Source: CAZRHR01 sp964599915 (GTDB taxonomy: Bacteria > Bacteroidota > Bacteroidia > CAIKAF01). From it: a stretch of 13,368 bases of DNA. The notes under the pieces are model-generated. The model did not search any database, was not told the origin of the DNA, and saw only the letters and a program-made list of their open reading frames with translations. The position numbers were made by a program, and so were the translations under genes. Of this stretch, positions 1 through 7,392 are shown piece by piece (the first letter of the stretch is position 1; every line of letters begins with the position of its first letter). The stretch spans positions 1 through 13,368 of the forward strand of contig CAZRHR010000070.1 of the NCBI GenBank assembly GCA_964599915.1, given 5' to 3'.

Positions 1-1
1 G

Positions 2-106
2 GTACTGAAACTACTGAAACTCTTGGCCACAAATTACTATAAAAAAACGACTTCAACCTTGTCGGAATGCACGGTGGATGTGCAAGCTCAAGGCGGTAAA
101 TTCTAA
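2..106 (+). CDS. Possible C-terminal end of a convergent plus-strand gene (partial, doubtful)
   Basis: A plus-strand frame is open from the left edge for 34 codons and stops with TAA at 104-106, ending in VQAQGGKF. It would overlap the last 54 bases of the delta' gene tail to tail. The peptide has a plausible mix (LKLLKLLATNYYKK then a short beta-like tail), but I do not recognise it and an open stretch this short can occur by chance. The first bases hold a tandem 9-base repeat ACTGAAACT (4-12 and 13-21), which encodes the LKLLKLL run in this frame. Confidence 0.2.
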   Translation, partial: VLKLLKLLATNYYKKTTSTLSECTVDVQAQGGKF

Positions 107-1171
107 TTTAGCGTATGCGTTTCGGGCCAAATGAAACACGGATTTTTCCATGGCTTCTACTGTCGCCATAAGTTTATCTTCCGTAAGTACAGGTGCAAAC
201 CGGCTAAGCCAGTGTCTTTCTTTTTCTGTGATTCGAAGGACATCTGCCCCGGAATTGAACATTAAAGACTCCCGCATGAGGTAAAGGCCGTATTCCACCA
301 CGGCTTTTTGCTGGTCGCGTCCCATTTTTCCAAAATCGTCGCTTAAGCGCACTACATGCTGAAAAGTTCCGGAATAACAAGCCCGCATCCATTCCTGAAA
401 GAATCCTAGATAAGCGCCGTGGTCATCTTCCATATTCACCAGCCGTTTGGCACGGGCAAAATCACCATCGGCCATATTCACCAGCTCTCGGCCTCGCTCC
501 AATTCCACGCCATATTGCTCAGATAAAACGGTAAGCATATCGAAATCATTGATTTTAGATAGCTTCACCAGTTGGGTGCGAGACAAAATGGTGGGTAAAA
601 TGCGGTCGTCGTTGGCACTAATAAGGATAAATAAAGTGTCGGCGGGTGGTTCCTCTATGATTTTCAGCAACTTGTTGGCGGCAGCCACCTGAAGTAGCTC
701 GGGATACCAAATCATCATGACTTGTACAGGCGCCTCGTAGGGCTTCATGCTCAATGCATGAAAAATCGAATGGGCGGTGGCCACATTGATTTGAGGTTGT
801 TTGGCTCCGTTTCCGGTGAATGCCAACCAGTCACCTAAATTCATGTAAGGCTCCTTTTGCACCGCTTTCCGAAAATCTTCCATGTGGTTGGCGCAAACAT
901 CTGTACTTCCGTCCGATACAAAAGGAAAAATCCAATGAATATCAGGATGTGCAAGTCCACTTACCTTTTTACATGAAGGACAAGTTCCACAACTATCTTC
1001 CTCAGTTTTGTGGTTACAAAGCACATATTGGATGTAGGCCATGGCCAAAGGCAAAGCTCCGGCCCCGTCTGGTCCTAGAAATAACTGGGCATGGGCGATT
1101 CTTCCCTCATTTACCGCTCGGGTAAGGAGGTTTTTTTGTACACCATGACCAACTACTTCCGCAAAACGCAT
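53..1171 (-). CDS. holB: DNA polymerase III subunit delta' (clamp loader)
   Basis: This is probably the delta' subunit of the replicative clamp loader, which helps load the sliding clamp onto primed DNA. The 372-residue length fits the family. Residues 25-50 resemble a P-loop region, but at 33-40 (GPDGAGAL) the Walker A Lys-Thr/Ser is replaced by Ala-Leu. The expected Walker B acidic residue is also missing (IWYPELL, about 154-160). This matches the known role of delta' as a non-ATP-binding AAA+ subunit. C52, C61, C64 and C67 form the four-cysteine zinc module of clamp-loader subunits. The AAANKLLKIIEEPP stretch (163-176) and LPTILSR (192-198) are the conserved sensor and arginine-finger regions; the usual SRC is SRT here. 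The start at 1171 is supported by family-like N-terminal spacing and a -7 promoter box immediately upstream. The gene follows the secreted nuclease gene by 78 bases. DnaX-type subunits are the alternative, but the lost Walker A argues against them. Confidence 0.9.
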   Translation of the reverse strand: MRFAEVVGHGVQKNLLTRAVNEGRIAHAQLFLGPDGAGALPLAMAYIQYVLCNHKTEEDSCGTCPSCKKVSGLAHPDIHWIFPFVSDGSTDVCANHMEDFRKAVQKEPYMNLGDWLAFTGNGAKQPQINVATAHSIFHALSMKPYEAPVQVMMIWYPELLQVAAANKLLKIIEEPPADTLFILISANDDRILPTILSRTQLVKLSKINDFDMLTVLSEQYGVELERGRELVNMADGDFARAKRLVNMEDDHGAYLGFFQEWMRACYSGTFQHVVRLSDDFGKMGRDQQKAVVEYGLYLMRESLMFNSGADVLRITEKERHWLSRFAPVLTEDKLMATVEAMEKSVFHLARNAYAKLEFTALSLHIHRAFRQG

Positions 1172-1175
1172 GAAG

Positions 1176-1183
1176 CAAAGGTA
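1176..1183 (-). promoter_or_regulatory. Bacteroidota -7 promoter box for the delta' gene
   Basis: On the minus strand this reads TACCTTTG, a perfect match to the Bacteroidota -7 consensus TAnnTTTG. It ends only four bases before the ATG at 1171, so transcription would begin at or next to the start codon and the mRNA would be leaderless or nearly so. No clear TTG-type -33 element is visible at the expected distance. The call therefore rests on the -7 match and its position. Confidence 0.5.
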
Positions 1184-1249
1184 GCGATTCCGCTGCGCAC
1201 CCCCTGAGGATTGCGTGGAATATTTTACGTCTTTTTACCTAGGCTCTTT

Positions 1250-2518
1250 TTAGTAAGGATCCTCTTCCAGCACGAAGATTTGCTCTTCCCTCTCTACGTT
1301 CATACCCGCCACGCCATCTCTTTCGTGCAATTTGCCGGTAACACAAATTTCCCTTTGCATCAGTTCAACTTCTGGTGCGTAGGGGAAGTTGCGCAGGTTG
1401 CTTTCCCAAATGTTTACGGAGAAAACCTGGTTTGGGAATTTTTTGTCAAAGTTTAGGAATACATGGCCTTTCTTGCTGCGCGTTGCCGATACTACGGTAC
1501 CACAAATGGTGGCTTTGGGCCCTTCGGCAGGGAAAAGTTGTTTGAGTCCTTTGGTATTCAGGGCGCCTCTGGGCAAACGGTTTTGAGCCAAAGGCAAAAC
1601 TTCACCCTGTTGGCGCTCCGGTAGCCACATGGGCACTTGGAAGCTGGCTTCTACCCGCTGTTCGATGCTATCCGGGAGTTGTTGGAAAAAATCCAATCCG
1701 GTAAGTTTTTCCACTGAATCTACAGATACCGCGTACCATTCCGGTGGATGTGGGCACGTTTGGTTGGGCATGACGAAGCCAATGGCCTGTTTTCTGGCAG
1801 GATCGTAAGCTACTTTCCAATAATGGTAAGGAATGGTAAGGCCATTGATGCTTCTTTTAATCACGGGCAAAGTGTCAAGCAGCACCGGGCCTGTCACCAC
1901 GTACAAAGGTTGGTCATGGGTCAGAACCACTTCACGTAAAAGGCCCTCCAATTCCGCCCAACGCTCACGGTTGAGTACCCCACGCTGTGGAGACATGTTG
2001 GAATAATAATAAGAGGCGGCGAGTGCTTTTTTGCTCCATTTGAAGTCGGCAGAAGGCGCTAAGTGGCCGCGGTCGAAACCGAATCCGGTGTATTTGTAAC
2101 CAGAGGAGTCCGGTTTCATTTCTTTGATAAAGTAATCCCGTTCTTGTGCGCTGCCGGTGGAGATTTTCGGGTCTTCCATGAAGCGGTTGGTGCGTCCTTC
2201 TCTACCATCGCGGATATCGGGTAAAATGACGTGCATGACCCAACGGGCTTGTTCGTGGGCCTCTACATATTGCAGTGCAAACCCCGGGTGGCGCACCACC
2301 TCGCCTTCACTGGGAAAACCCATGCCGTCTAACAGGTCTTGCACGTGCCTAAGCATCACGTTTTCAAGAGAATCTGTAAGTGTTGCTTGCTCTTCGGTAA
2401 GCTTGGCTTGCCTTTGTTTGATGAGTCGAAGTTGTTCAGCAGCGGATTGTGCTTGTACAAAGGAGCCGGATAAAGCGGCAAATAACAGCAAGAAAAATTG
2501 AATAGGCCTTTTATTCAT
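1250..2518 (-). CDS. Exported DNA/RNA non-specific endonuclease with C-terminal OB-fold-like domain
   Basis: This is a sugar-non-specific nuclease of the Serratia nuclease/NUC1 (beta-beta-alpha metal) family, which cleaves DNA and RNA with a divalent metal ion. Residues 1-24 are a signal peptide (hydrophobic FFLLLFAALSGSFVQA, with cleavage likely after VQA), so it acts outside the cytoplasm. Residues 25-65 are helical and may form a short coiled coil. The nuclease core is roughly 75-280. It has the DRGH motif at 149-152 with general-base H152, SNMSPQ with N174, the metal-ligand Asn N183, and E191, so the catalytic set looks complete. Residues about 335-418 (CGTVVSATRSKKGHVFLNF onwards, then VFSVNIW and ICVTGKL) look like an added nucleic-acid-binding OB-fold. 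The protein is longer than a minimal family member because of this tail. It lies downstream of sbcC with a 180-base gap and has its own possible promoter. A scavenging or matrix-degrading role is inferred. Confidence 0.88.
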   Translation of the reverse strand: MNKRPIQFFLLLFAALSGSFVQAQSAAEQLRLIKQRQAKLTEEQATLTDSLENVMLRHVQDLLDGMGFPSEGEVVRHPGFALQYVEAHEQARWVMHVILPDIRDGREGRTNRFMEDPKISTGSAQERDYFIKEMKPDSSGYKYTGFGFDRGHLAPSADFKWSKKALAASYYYSNMSPQRGVLNRERWAELEGLLREVVLTHDQPLYVVTGPVLLDTLPVIKRSINGLTIPYHYWKVAYDPARKQAIGFVMPNQTCPHPPEWYAVSVDSVEKLTGLDFFQQLPDSIEQRVEASFQVPMWLPERQQGEVLPLAQNRLPRGALNTKGLKQLFPAEGPKATICGTVVSATRSKKGHVFLNFDKKFPNQVFSVNIWESNLRNFPYAPEVELMQREICVTGKLHERDGVAGMNVEREEQIFVLEEDPY

Positions 2519-2523
2519 GGGAG

Positions 2524-2530
2524 CAAATTA
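2524..2530 (-). promoter_or_regulatory. Possible -7 promoter box for the endonuclease gene
   Basis: The minus strand reads TAATTTG, one base shorter between TA and TTTG than the Bacteroidota TAnnTTTG consensus, and it ends five bases before the ATG at 2518. The placement copies that of the delta' gene, where the match is exact, and would again give an almost leaderless transcript. I see no convincing -33 element. The surrounding 180-base gap (2519-2698) holds nothing else I can name, including no clear terminator after sbcC. Confidence 0.3.
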
Positions 2531-2698
2531 GGGGATTTTCGGGAAAATTGGCGTTTGTTTTTGAGCCCCGTATGTTTAGGTGCGAATTTTTTCAAAATCA
2601 GTTCATGGGTGAAACGTAAGAATTAGAGATTTAAAAGAGCGCCTGATTTTCCGTATTTTAGAAAGGGCCTAAATCACATTTATGTCTGGTTAAATACA

Positions 2699-5674
2699 TT
2701 ATATATGATGTCCTTTGGGTCCCACCACTTCCAAGGTGGAAGCACCATTGCCTAGCGGTTTAAGCTGAATTTGCGTAGAAATACGCTCTTTCAAACCCTG
2801 TACATGCGAAATGATGCCAATGGTTTTCTGACTTTCCGCCTGTAGTTTTTCCAAGGTATCCAAAGCCATGTCCAAGGTTTCGCCATCCAATGTGCCAAAA
2901 CCCTCATCAATGAACATGCAGGAAAGTTGGATTTGCCCAGCGGCCATGTCGGACAAGCCTAAAGCCAATGCCAAAGAGGTAAGGAAAGACTCTCCACCGG
3001 AAAGTGTGCTGGCTGCACGGATTTCTCCACCCATAAATACATCTTCCACAAATAAATCGTCTGACTGACTTAGTGAGACATCGTTTTTGCGAGTGACGAA
3101 TCGGTACCTGGGTGTCATTTGGGAGAGACGCGTGTTGGCGAGCCAAAGCAGCCGTTCCATGTGAAGTGCCTGCACCATTTTACTAAACTTATCGCCGGTG
3201 GCGCTGCCGATTTTATCATTAAGCCTGCCCCAGCGGTCCCGATAGGCCGCTTTTTCTTGAAGGTCCCGTTGAAGGGTAGCGAACTGTTTTTGACGGTCTT
3301 CATCTAGTTGAAGCTGGGCTTGAATTCTTCCCAATGCTTCGCCGAGGGTGTGGATTTCTTGGGCTAGATTTTTTCGGGTTACTTCAAGATGTTCAGGTTC
3401 CCAATGGGCTACGTCTTCCGGAATCTGTGCAAGGTCTTTTTGCTTTTCTTCTACACGTGTTTGGGTGGCCTGAATCCTTTTTTCCCAATCTGAAATAGAG
3501 GCTTTTATGGCTTCCACCTGTTGCGGGGTAAGGGCCTGGGCCTGTACTTCTTCAATGCCAGAAAATCCGGCCAATTGCACTTTTTCAATGACTTGAACTT
3601 GGGCGGTTTTCCACTCATTTTGTTGCTGGCTTAGTTCCTGCAACAGGGTTTGCTGCTCCCCCGTTTTGGCCTGAAGGTGAATTTGACGTTCTTGCCATTT
3701 CTTGGTTTGCTCGCGTATCCAAAGCATCGGTTGACCAAAGGGACAACATACTTTTAGGCGCGCTTGTAAGTCAAGATTTTTTGCCGAGTGCGTCTGCATG
3801 GCTGTTTTTAGCTGAATGAGCTTGTTTAAGGCCTGAAGTTTGTCTTGCTCTTCGCGGAACTTATCCAGTAAGTTGAGCGCTTCAGCGTGCTCGTTCTTTT
3901 GTTGGGTAAGTGTGGCCTCGTCAGGTGTTATCTCCAGCGACTTCAGAGATTCATCAAGTTGAGCCACTTCTGAATCTAAGAATTCTCGTTTTCCAATAAA
4001 AGTTGCTTTTCCTTGCCTTAATTTTTGAAGGGCTTCTGTGTGATTGGCTAAATGTTGTTCAAGTTCTTTCATGGTAGAAAAGTCCGGTAAGGCTTCATGT
4101 GCACTGGGATGTTCCAGGCTTCCACAAACCGGACAAGGGGTGGCCGGAACTAACGAACTTCTTAAGCTAATAACTTCATAATATGGAATTTTACTGCGCA
4201 ATTCAGAAAGATTTTCTTGAAGGTTTCGAACGTCTTTTTCTAATGCTATTTCTTGGGCTTCACATTGTCCGATGTGTGAAATGAGTGTTTCCTTTTCCTG
4301 GTTTAGGCTTTCCGATTTCCTAAGCCATTCTGCTCTTTTTTCTGCGATTTTTAAAAGTTCTTCTGTCGCTTTTAGTTTTTCAGTTAACGCTGTCCGAGTG
4401 GTAGATAATTGCTCATCGGTTTGTCCATACCAAGGTCTGGTCTGGTGGGTTGCGGAAAATTGAATGTACAATTGTTGAAGGTCATCCAGGCTTTTTTCCC
4501 ATAAGCTTTTGGACTGCTCTCCTCTTTGCGCAAAAAATGCGTTGATTTCTTGTTGAATATCAGCTTCCTTAGCTTTTGCCCAATCGATTTCTGCTTGCAA
4601 GGACATAATCTCCTCTTCTTTTTTCAAGAACCAATCCAACCAAGGGGCTTGATCTGGATTTAAGGGATTAAGTTCAGCTTTTTGATTTTCCTGTTCGAGT
4701 TGAAGATTTTGTATGTCTATTTTGAGTTTTTCACCTTTCTCTGATGTCGTTTTCCATCTTTCTTGATACACCGCAAGGATTTTGAGCTCACTTAGCAGAG
4801 GTTGAATTTTTTCATACTGTGCAATTGCGCACTTTTTTTCCTCAATATCAAATTTTTGAGCCTCAAGTTCCGTTAACAGTTTGTTTTCATTGGAAAGAGA
4901 TTCCTGTAATTTTTGATAGCGGTCAACCAGTTGGAGGGTTTCAGTTATTTTTTGATGTTCATGGTGTTTTTGGTCTCTGCTTTGAACCATGGCCAACTTC
5001 TCATTTTCCAATTCCAGCTTTTGGTCAAGACTCAAGAGCTCGAGTTGTTGCTGTTGGTCTTGAATCCTTAGGTATTCCTCCTGTATTTTTTGGTAGTACT
5101 TGTAACAATACGCAGATAATTCTCTGTAGATCTGCCCGCCGGTCATACGTTCGAGCAGTTCACTTCTTTCGGTATGTTTGGCTTGTAAAAATTTGGCAAA
5201 TTGGCCTTGAGAAAGTACAACTGCTCTGAGAAATTGATTAAAATTTAATCCAATAAGCTCTGCATTTTTATCCGGAACCTGAGATTTTTTGAGGTCAAGA
5301 ATTTCATTCTTTTCCATATGTACAATAGACATATGGTAATCTTCTAGGGTTTGGTTACGGTTGTGCCGAATAGACCAAGTCGCTCTGTATTGGCCTTTTG
5401 AGGTTTCATAGACCACTTCGGCAGTAGCTTCCATGGTGTTTTTGGCCAGGATGGCCCCTTTTTCTTGAATGACGGATTTACTGATTTTACCAAACCTGGG
5501 GACTTCGTTATACAATGCCAGGCAGATCGCGTCCAACAGCGTACTTTTTCCTGCGCCGGTAGGCCCTGTTATGGCAAAAAGTCCGGCTTCAGAAAGTGGC
5601 CCTGAGGCAAAATCAATTTTATGTTCACCCTTGAGTGCTTGTATATTTCTAATAAATAGGGAAATGATTTTCAT
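2699..5674 (-). CDS. sbcC: SbcC, ATPase subunit of the SbcCD nuclease (Rad50-like)
   Basis: This is the SMC/Rad50-type ATPase that works with SbcD to process DNA ends, hairpins and palindromes. The 991 residues follow the family plan. An N-terminal ABC half carries Walker A GPTGAGKST (37-45) and the Q-loop VVLSQGQF with Q156. Two long, Gln/Glu/Lys-rich coiled-coil arms (about 185-500 and 535-845) flank a central zinc hook, CPVC at 514-517, close to the midpoint as expected for hook-mediated dimerisation. The C-terminal ABC half has the signature LSGGES (891-896), Walker B ending in D923-E924, D-loop GTLD (927-930) and switch histidine H957. All catalytic elements are present. The ATG overlaps the sbcD stop in an ATGA arrangement, so the two are co-transcribed and probably translationally coupled. 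A second cysteine pair, C643-C644, lies in the distal arm. Confidence 0.95.
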   Translation of the reverse strand: MKIISLFIRNIQALKGEHKIDFASGPLSEAGLFAITGPTGAGKSTLLDAICLALYNEVPRFGKISKSVIQEKGAILAKNTMEATAEVVYETSKGQYRATWSIRHNRNQTLEDYHMSIVHMEKNEILDLKKSQVPDKNAELIGLNFNQFLRAVVLSQGQFAKFLQAKHTERSELLERMTGGQIYRELSAYCYKYYQKIQEEYLRIQDQQQQLELLSLDQKLELENEKLAMVQSRDQKHHEHQKITETLQLVDRYQKLQESLSNENKLLTELEAQKFDIEEKKCAIAQYEKIQPLLSELKILAVYQERWKTTSEKGEKLKIDIQNLQLEQENQKAELNPLNPDQAPWLDWFLKKEEEIMSLQAEIDWAKAKEADIQQEINAFFAQRGEQSKSLWEKSLDDLQQLYIQFSATHQTRPWYGQTDEQLSTTRTALTEKLKATEELLKIAEKRAEWLRKSESLNQEKETLISHIGQCEAQEIALEKDVRNLQENLSELRSKIPYYEVISLRSSLVPATPCPVCGSLEHPSAHEALPDFSTMKELEQHLANHTEALQKLRQGKATFIGKREFLDSEVAQLDESLKSLEITPDEATLTQQKNEHAEALNLLDKFREEQDKLQALNKLIQLKTAMQTHSAKNLDLQARLKVCCPFGQPMLWIREQTKKWQERQIHLQAKTGEQQTLLQELSQQQNEWKTAQVQVIEKVQLAGFSGIEEVQAQALTPQQVEAIKASISDWEKRIQATQTRVEEKQKDLAQIPEDVAHWEPEHLEVTRKNLAQEIHTLGEALGRIQAQLQLDEDRQKQFATLQRDLQEKAAYRDRWGRLNDKIGSATGDKFSKMVQALHMERLLWLANTRLSQMTPRYRFVTRKNDVSLSQSDDLFVEDVFMGGEIRAASTLSGGESFLTSLALALGLSDMAAGQIQLSCMFIDEGFGTLDGETLDMALDTLEKLQAESQKTIGIISHVQGLKERISTQIQLKPLGNGASTLEVVGPKGHHI

Positions 5675-6885
5675 GGCAAATGCGGGTTTTCATGGAAGCT
5701 ATCCCAAAGTTCTCCAAAGGTGGTTTGCAGGTCATTTAATTGGTCTTCTGGCAGTGCCCACCTTTCCATTAATTGCATAAAAAGTGCGGGTGGTTGAAAG
5801 GCTTCCGGATTGGGCGGTGGTTGGTTGGTATGCCATGCTTGGACCCTGTCTAGAAAAGTGACTTGGTGCTGTAAAATGTCCAATCCATTGGGGTGTTCCT
5901 CTCGACATTTTTGAGCCCACTGCTGAATTTCGCCCATAAGGGCCACTTGTCCAACAGGTTCTATAATTCTAATTTCAGCAATGGGTGTTAATGGTGCGTT
6001 TGATTTTTGATGGATAGCCCATGCTTGAATTTCTTCAAAAGAGCCTTCTTTTCGCCACCAATCTCTAAAAGTTGGTATGGGGATAGATTCATGGTGTATA
6101 TTTTCCCCGTCCCAAGAAACAAGGCCCATTTGTTTATGATGTTGTTCCGAAAAAGATAAAGGGATTGGCGAACCTGAATACCGAACTTTTTCAGTTTTTC
6201 CGATGCTTTGAGGTCTGTGAATATGTCCTAGTGCAGTGTATAGAAAGTGTTCTTCAAGGATGGCCGCATCGAACCACCCCAGGTTGCCCACTTGAATGTC
6301 GCGTTCACTTTCGCAGGTGGTAGCGCCTTGGGTAAAAAGGTGACCCATGGCGATATGTCCGGCATTTGGGTACTCCGCTTTCATTTGAAGGGCCAATTTT
6401 TCATAAAACCGGCGCATGCCCAATTGCACCGCAGAAATTCGGTCTTCGGCACTTTCTTCCCCCAATGCTACACGAATGTCTTTGTCCCTGAGGTAGGGTA
6501 CGGCAGCACAAACTAGATTTTCACTTAAAGGAAAAATAAGGCGGTTCTCTGCGCTAGAAACAGACCCCACCACATGAATATTGAAATGGGTAAACAAAGG
6601 TTCCGGTGCCTGAAGAACATCCGGACTGTCATGGTTTCCTCCTGTCACGATGATGTTTACCCCAAGTTTGGAAAATTGGACCATCCAATGGTAATACATT
6701 TCCAGCGCCCAAGTGGGCGGATTGGCATGATCGAATACATCTCCTGAAACCAATAGCCAGTCAGGCTTTTTAGATTGTATGAGGTCAAAAAGCCATTGGA
6801 AAAAAAGTTGGTGGTCTTCCTTGAGTTCTTTTCCATAGATTTTTTTCCCCAAATGCCAGTCTGCCGTATGTAAAAATTGAACCAT
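5671..6885 (-). CDS. sbcD: SbcD, nuclease subunit of the SbcCD complex (Mre11-like)
   Basis: This is a metallophosphoesterase with Mn-dependent exonuclease and endonuclease activity in complex with SbcC. All the phosphoesterase motifs can be read: TADWHLGK with D9 and H11, VSGDVFDHANPP with D49, TGGNHDSP with N84 and H85, AMGHLF with H182, and ALGHIHRPQ with H221 and H223. The 404-residue length is normal for SbcD. The C-terminal part (about 255-404) is the less conserved capping and SbcC-binding region. It is the first gene of the sbcDC operon and its TGA overlaps the sbcC ATG by four bases (ATGA). The start at 6885 places the first motif five residues in, as usual for the family. No Shine-Dalgarno sequence is evident upstream. 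A weak minus-strand TATCTTTA at 6922-6929 is one base off the Bacteroidota -7 consensus. Confidence 0.95.
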   Translation of the reverse strand: MVQFLHTADWHLGKKIYGKELKEDHQLFFQWLFDLIQSKKPDWLLVSGDVFDHANPPTWALEMYYHWMVQFSKLGVNIIVTGGNHDSPDVLQAPEPLFTHFNIHVVGSVSSAENRLIFPLSENLVCAAVPYLRDKDIRVALGEESAEDRISAVQLGMRRFYEKLALQMKAEYPNAGHIAMGHLFTQGATTCESERDIQVGNLGWFDAAILEEHFLYTALGHIHRPQSIGKTEKVRYSGSPIPLSFSEQHHKQMGLVSWDGENIHHESIPIPTFRDWWRKEGSFEEIQAWAIHQKSNAPLTPIAEIRIIEPVGQVALMGEIQQWAQKCREEHPNGLDILQHQVTFLDRVQAWHTNQPPPNPEAFQPPALFMQLMERWALPEDQLNDLQTTFGELWDSFHENPHLP

Positions 6886-7171
6886 GAGATAGGTGGTAAA
6901 ATGGAAAACGTATGCTTGCGATAAAGATAGGGAGTGATTTCGCCATTTTACGACACATTTTTACGTATGCCGAAGGATTTTTATTACCAATGAAGCCCAA
7001 GAGGGAATAGGTGAAAGCGTTTTCGTTTAGTTTTGGAATCATGGCATGAGCATAAACGAAAAAGAGCCAAGAAAGGAAACAATAGGGTTGAAGCTAAAGC
7101 CGAGAAAAAACATTATTAATCTTACATTTAATAAGGTCTTTTTGCACCTGCTTATATTTATAAAAAGGAAG

Positions 7172-7186
7172 TTAAGTTGGACTTAA
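7172..7186. repeat. Short palindrome TTAAGT-tgg-ACTTAA
   Basis: Two perfect 6-base inverted arms are separated by three bases. The size and symmetry would suit a dimeric regulator's operator, about 207 bases upstream of the surface-protein start. A palindrome this short in AT-rich DNA can also occur by chance, and no second copy is visible in the window. Confidence 0.25.
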
Positions 7187-7246
7187 GATAGGCAAATTAG
7201 AGTGTTGAATATTTGTTCCATGGGCTTTGTGTTCTGTTTATTATGA

Positions 7247-7273
7247 ATTTACAGCATTCTAAAAGCTGTAAAT
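7247..7273. repeat. Perfect 9-base inverted repeat (hairpin) upstream of the surface-protein gene
   Basis: The arms ATTTACAGC (7247-7255) and GCTGTAAAT (7265-7273) are exact complements around a 9-base loop. On neither strand does a T-run follow the stem, so an intrinsic terminator is unlikely. An operator or an RNA hairpin is possible. It sits 120 bases before the ATG at 7393. Confidence 0.45.
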
Positions 7274-7364
7274 CTTGCATGGCATTCTCGTGTTTTTTAG
7301 GATGGATTTTTAGGAGATTGTCATTATTTACAAAATGTTGATAATAAAGTCTACTGGAAAAAAC

Positions 7365-7372
7365 TAAATTTG
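7365..7372 (+). promoter_or_regulatory. Probable -7 box for the surface-protein gene
   Basis: TAAATTTG fits the Bacteroidota consensus TAnnTTTG exactly and ends 20 bases before the ATG at 7393, predicting a leader of roughly 15 bases. A TTG at 7338-7340 could be the -33 element, but its 24-base spacing is longer than the usual 19-21 bases. There is no clear Shine-Dalgarno sequence in the short leader. Confidence 0.4.
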
Positions 7373-7392
7373 AGAAGTATTGACTTCAAGGC

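Larger units (their letters stand above)
6886..7392. other. Divergent intergenic region between sbcD and the surface-protein gene
   Basis: These 507 bases contain no credible gene. The sequence is more AT-rich than its flanks and has stops in all frames. It must hold the outward-facing promoters for sbcD (left) and the surface protein (right). Visible elements are a 9-base inverted repeat with a 38-base spacer near sbcD (6896-6904 and 6943-6951), an 8-base direct repeat ACGTATGC (6908-6915 and 6963-6970), a short palindrome at 7172-7186, a 9-base hairpin at 7247-7273, and a -7-like box at 7365-7372. I recognise no riboswitch or RNA gene. Confidence 0.6.

Noticed and set aside
4819..5229. A 136-codon plus-strand frame opposite sbcC
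   Set aside because: It is antisense to the sbcC Q-loop and proximal coiled coil, and its sequence shows no domain.
6785..7042. An 85-codon minus-strand frame overlapping the sbcD start
   Set aside because: It is out of frame with sbcD and covers its conserved first motifs. No family resemblance was seen.
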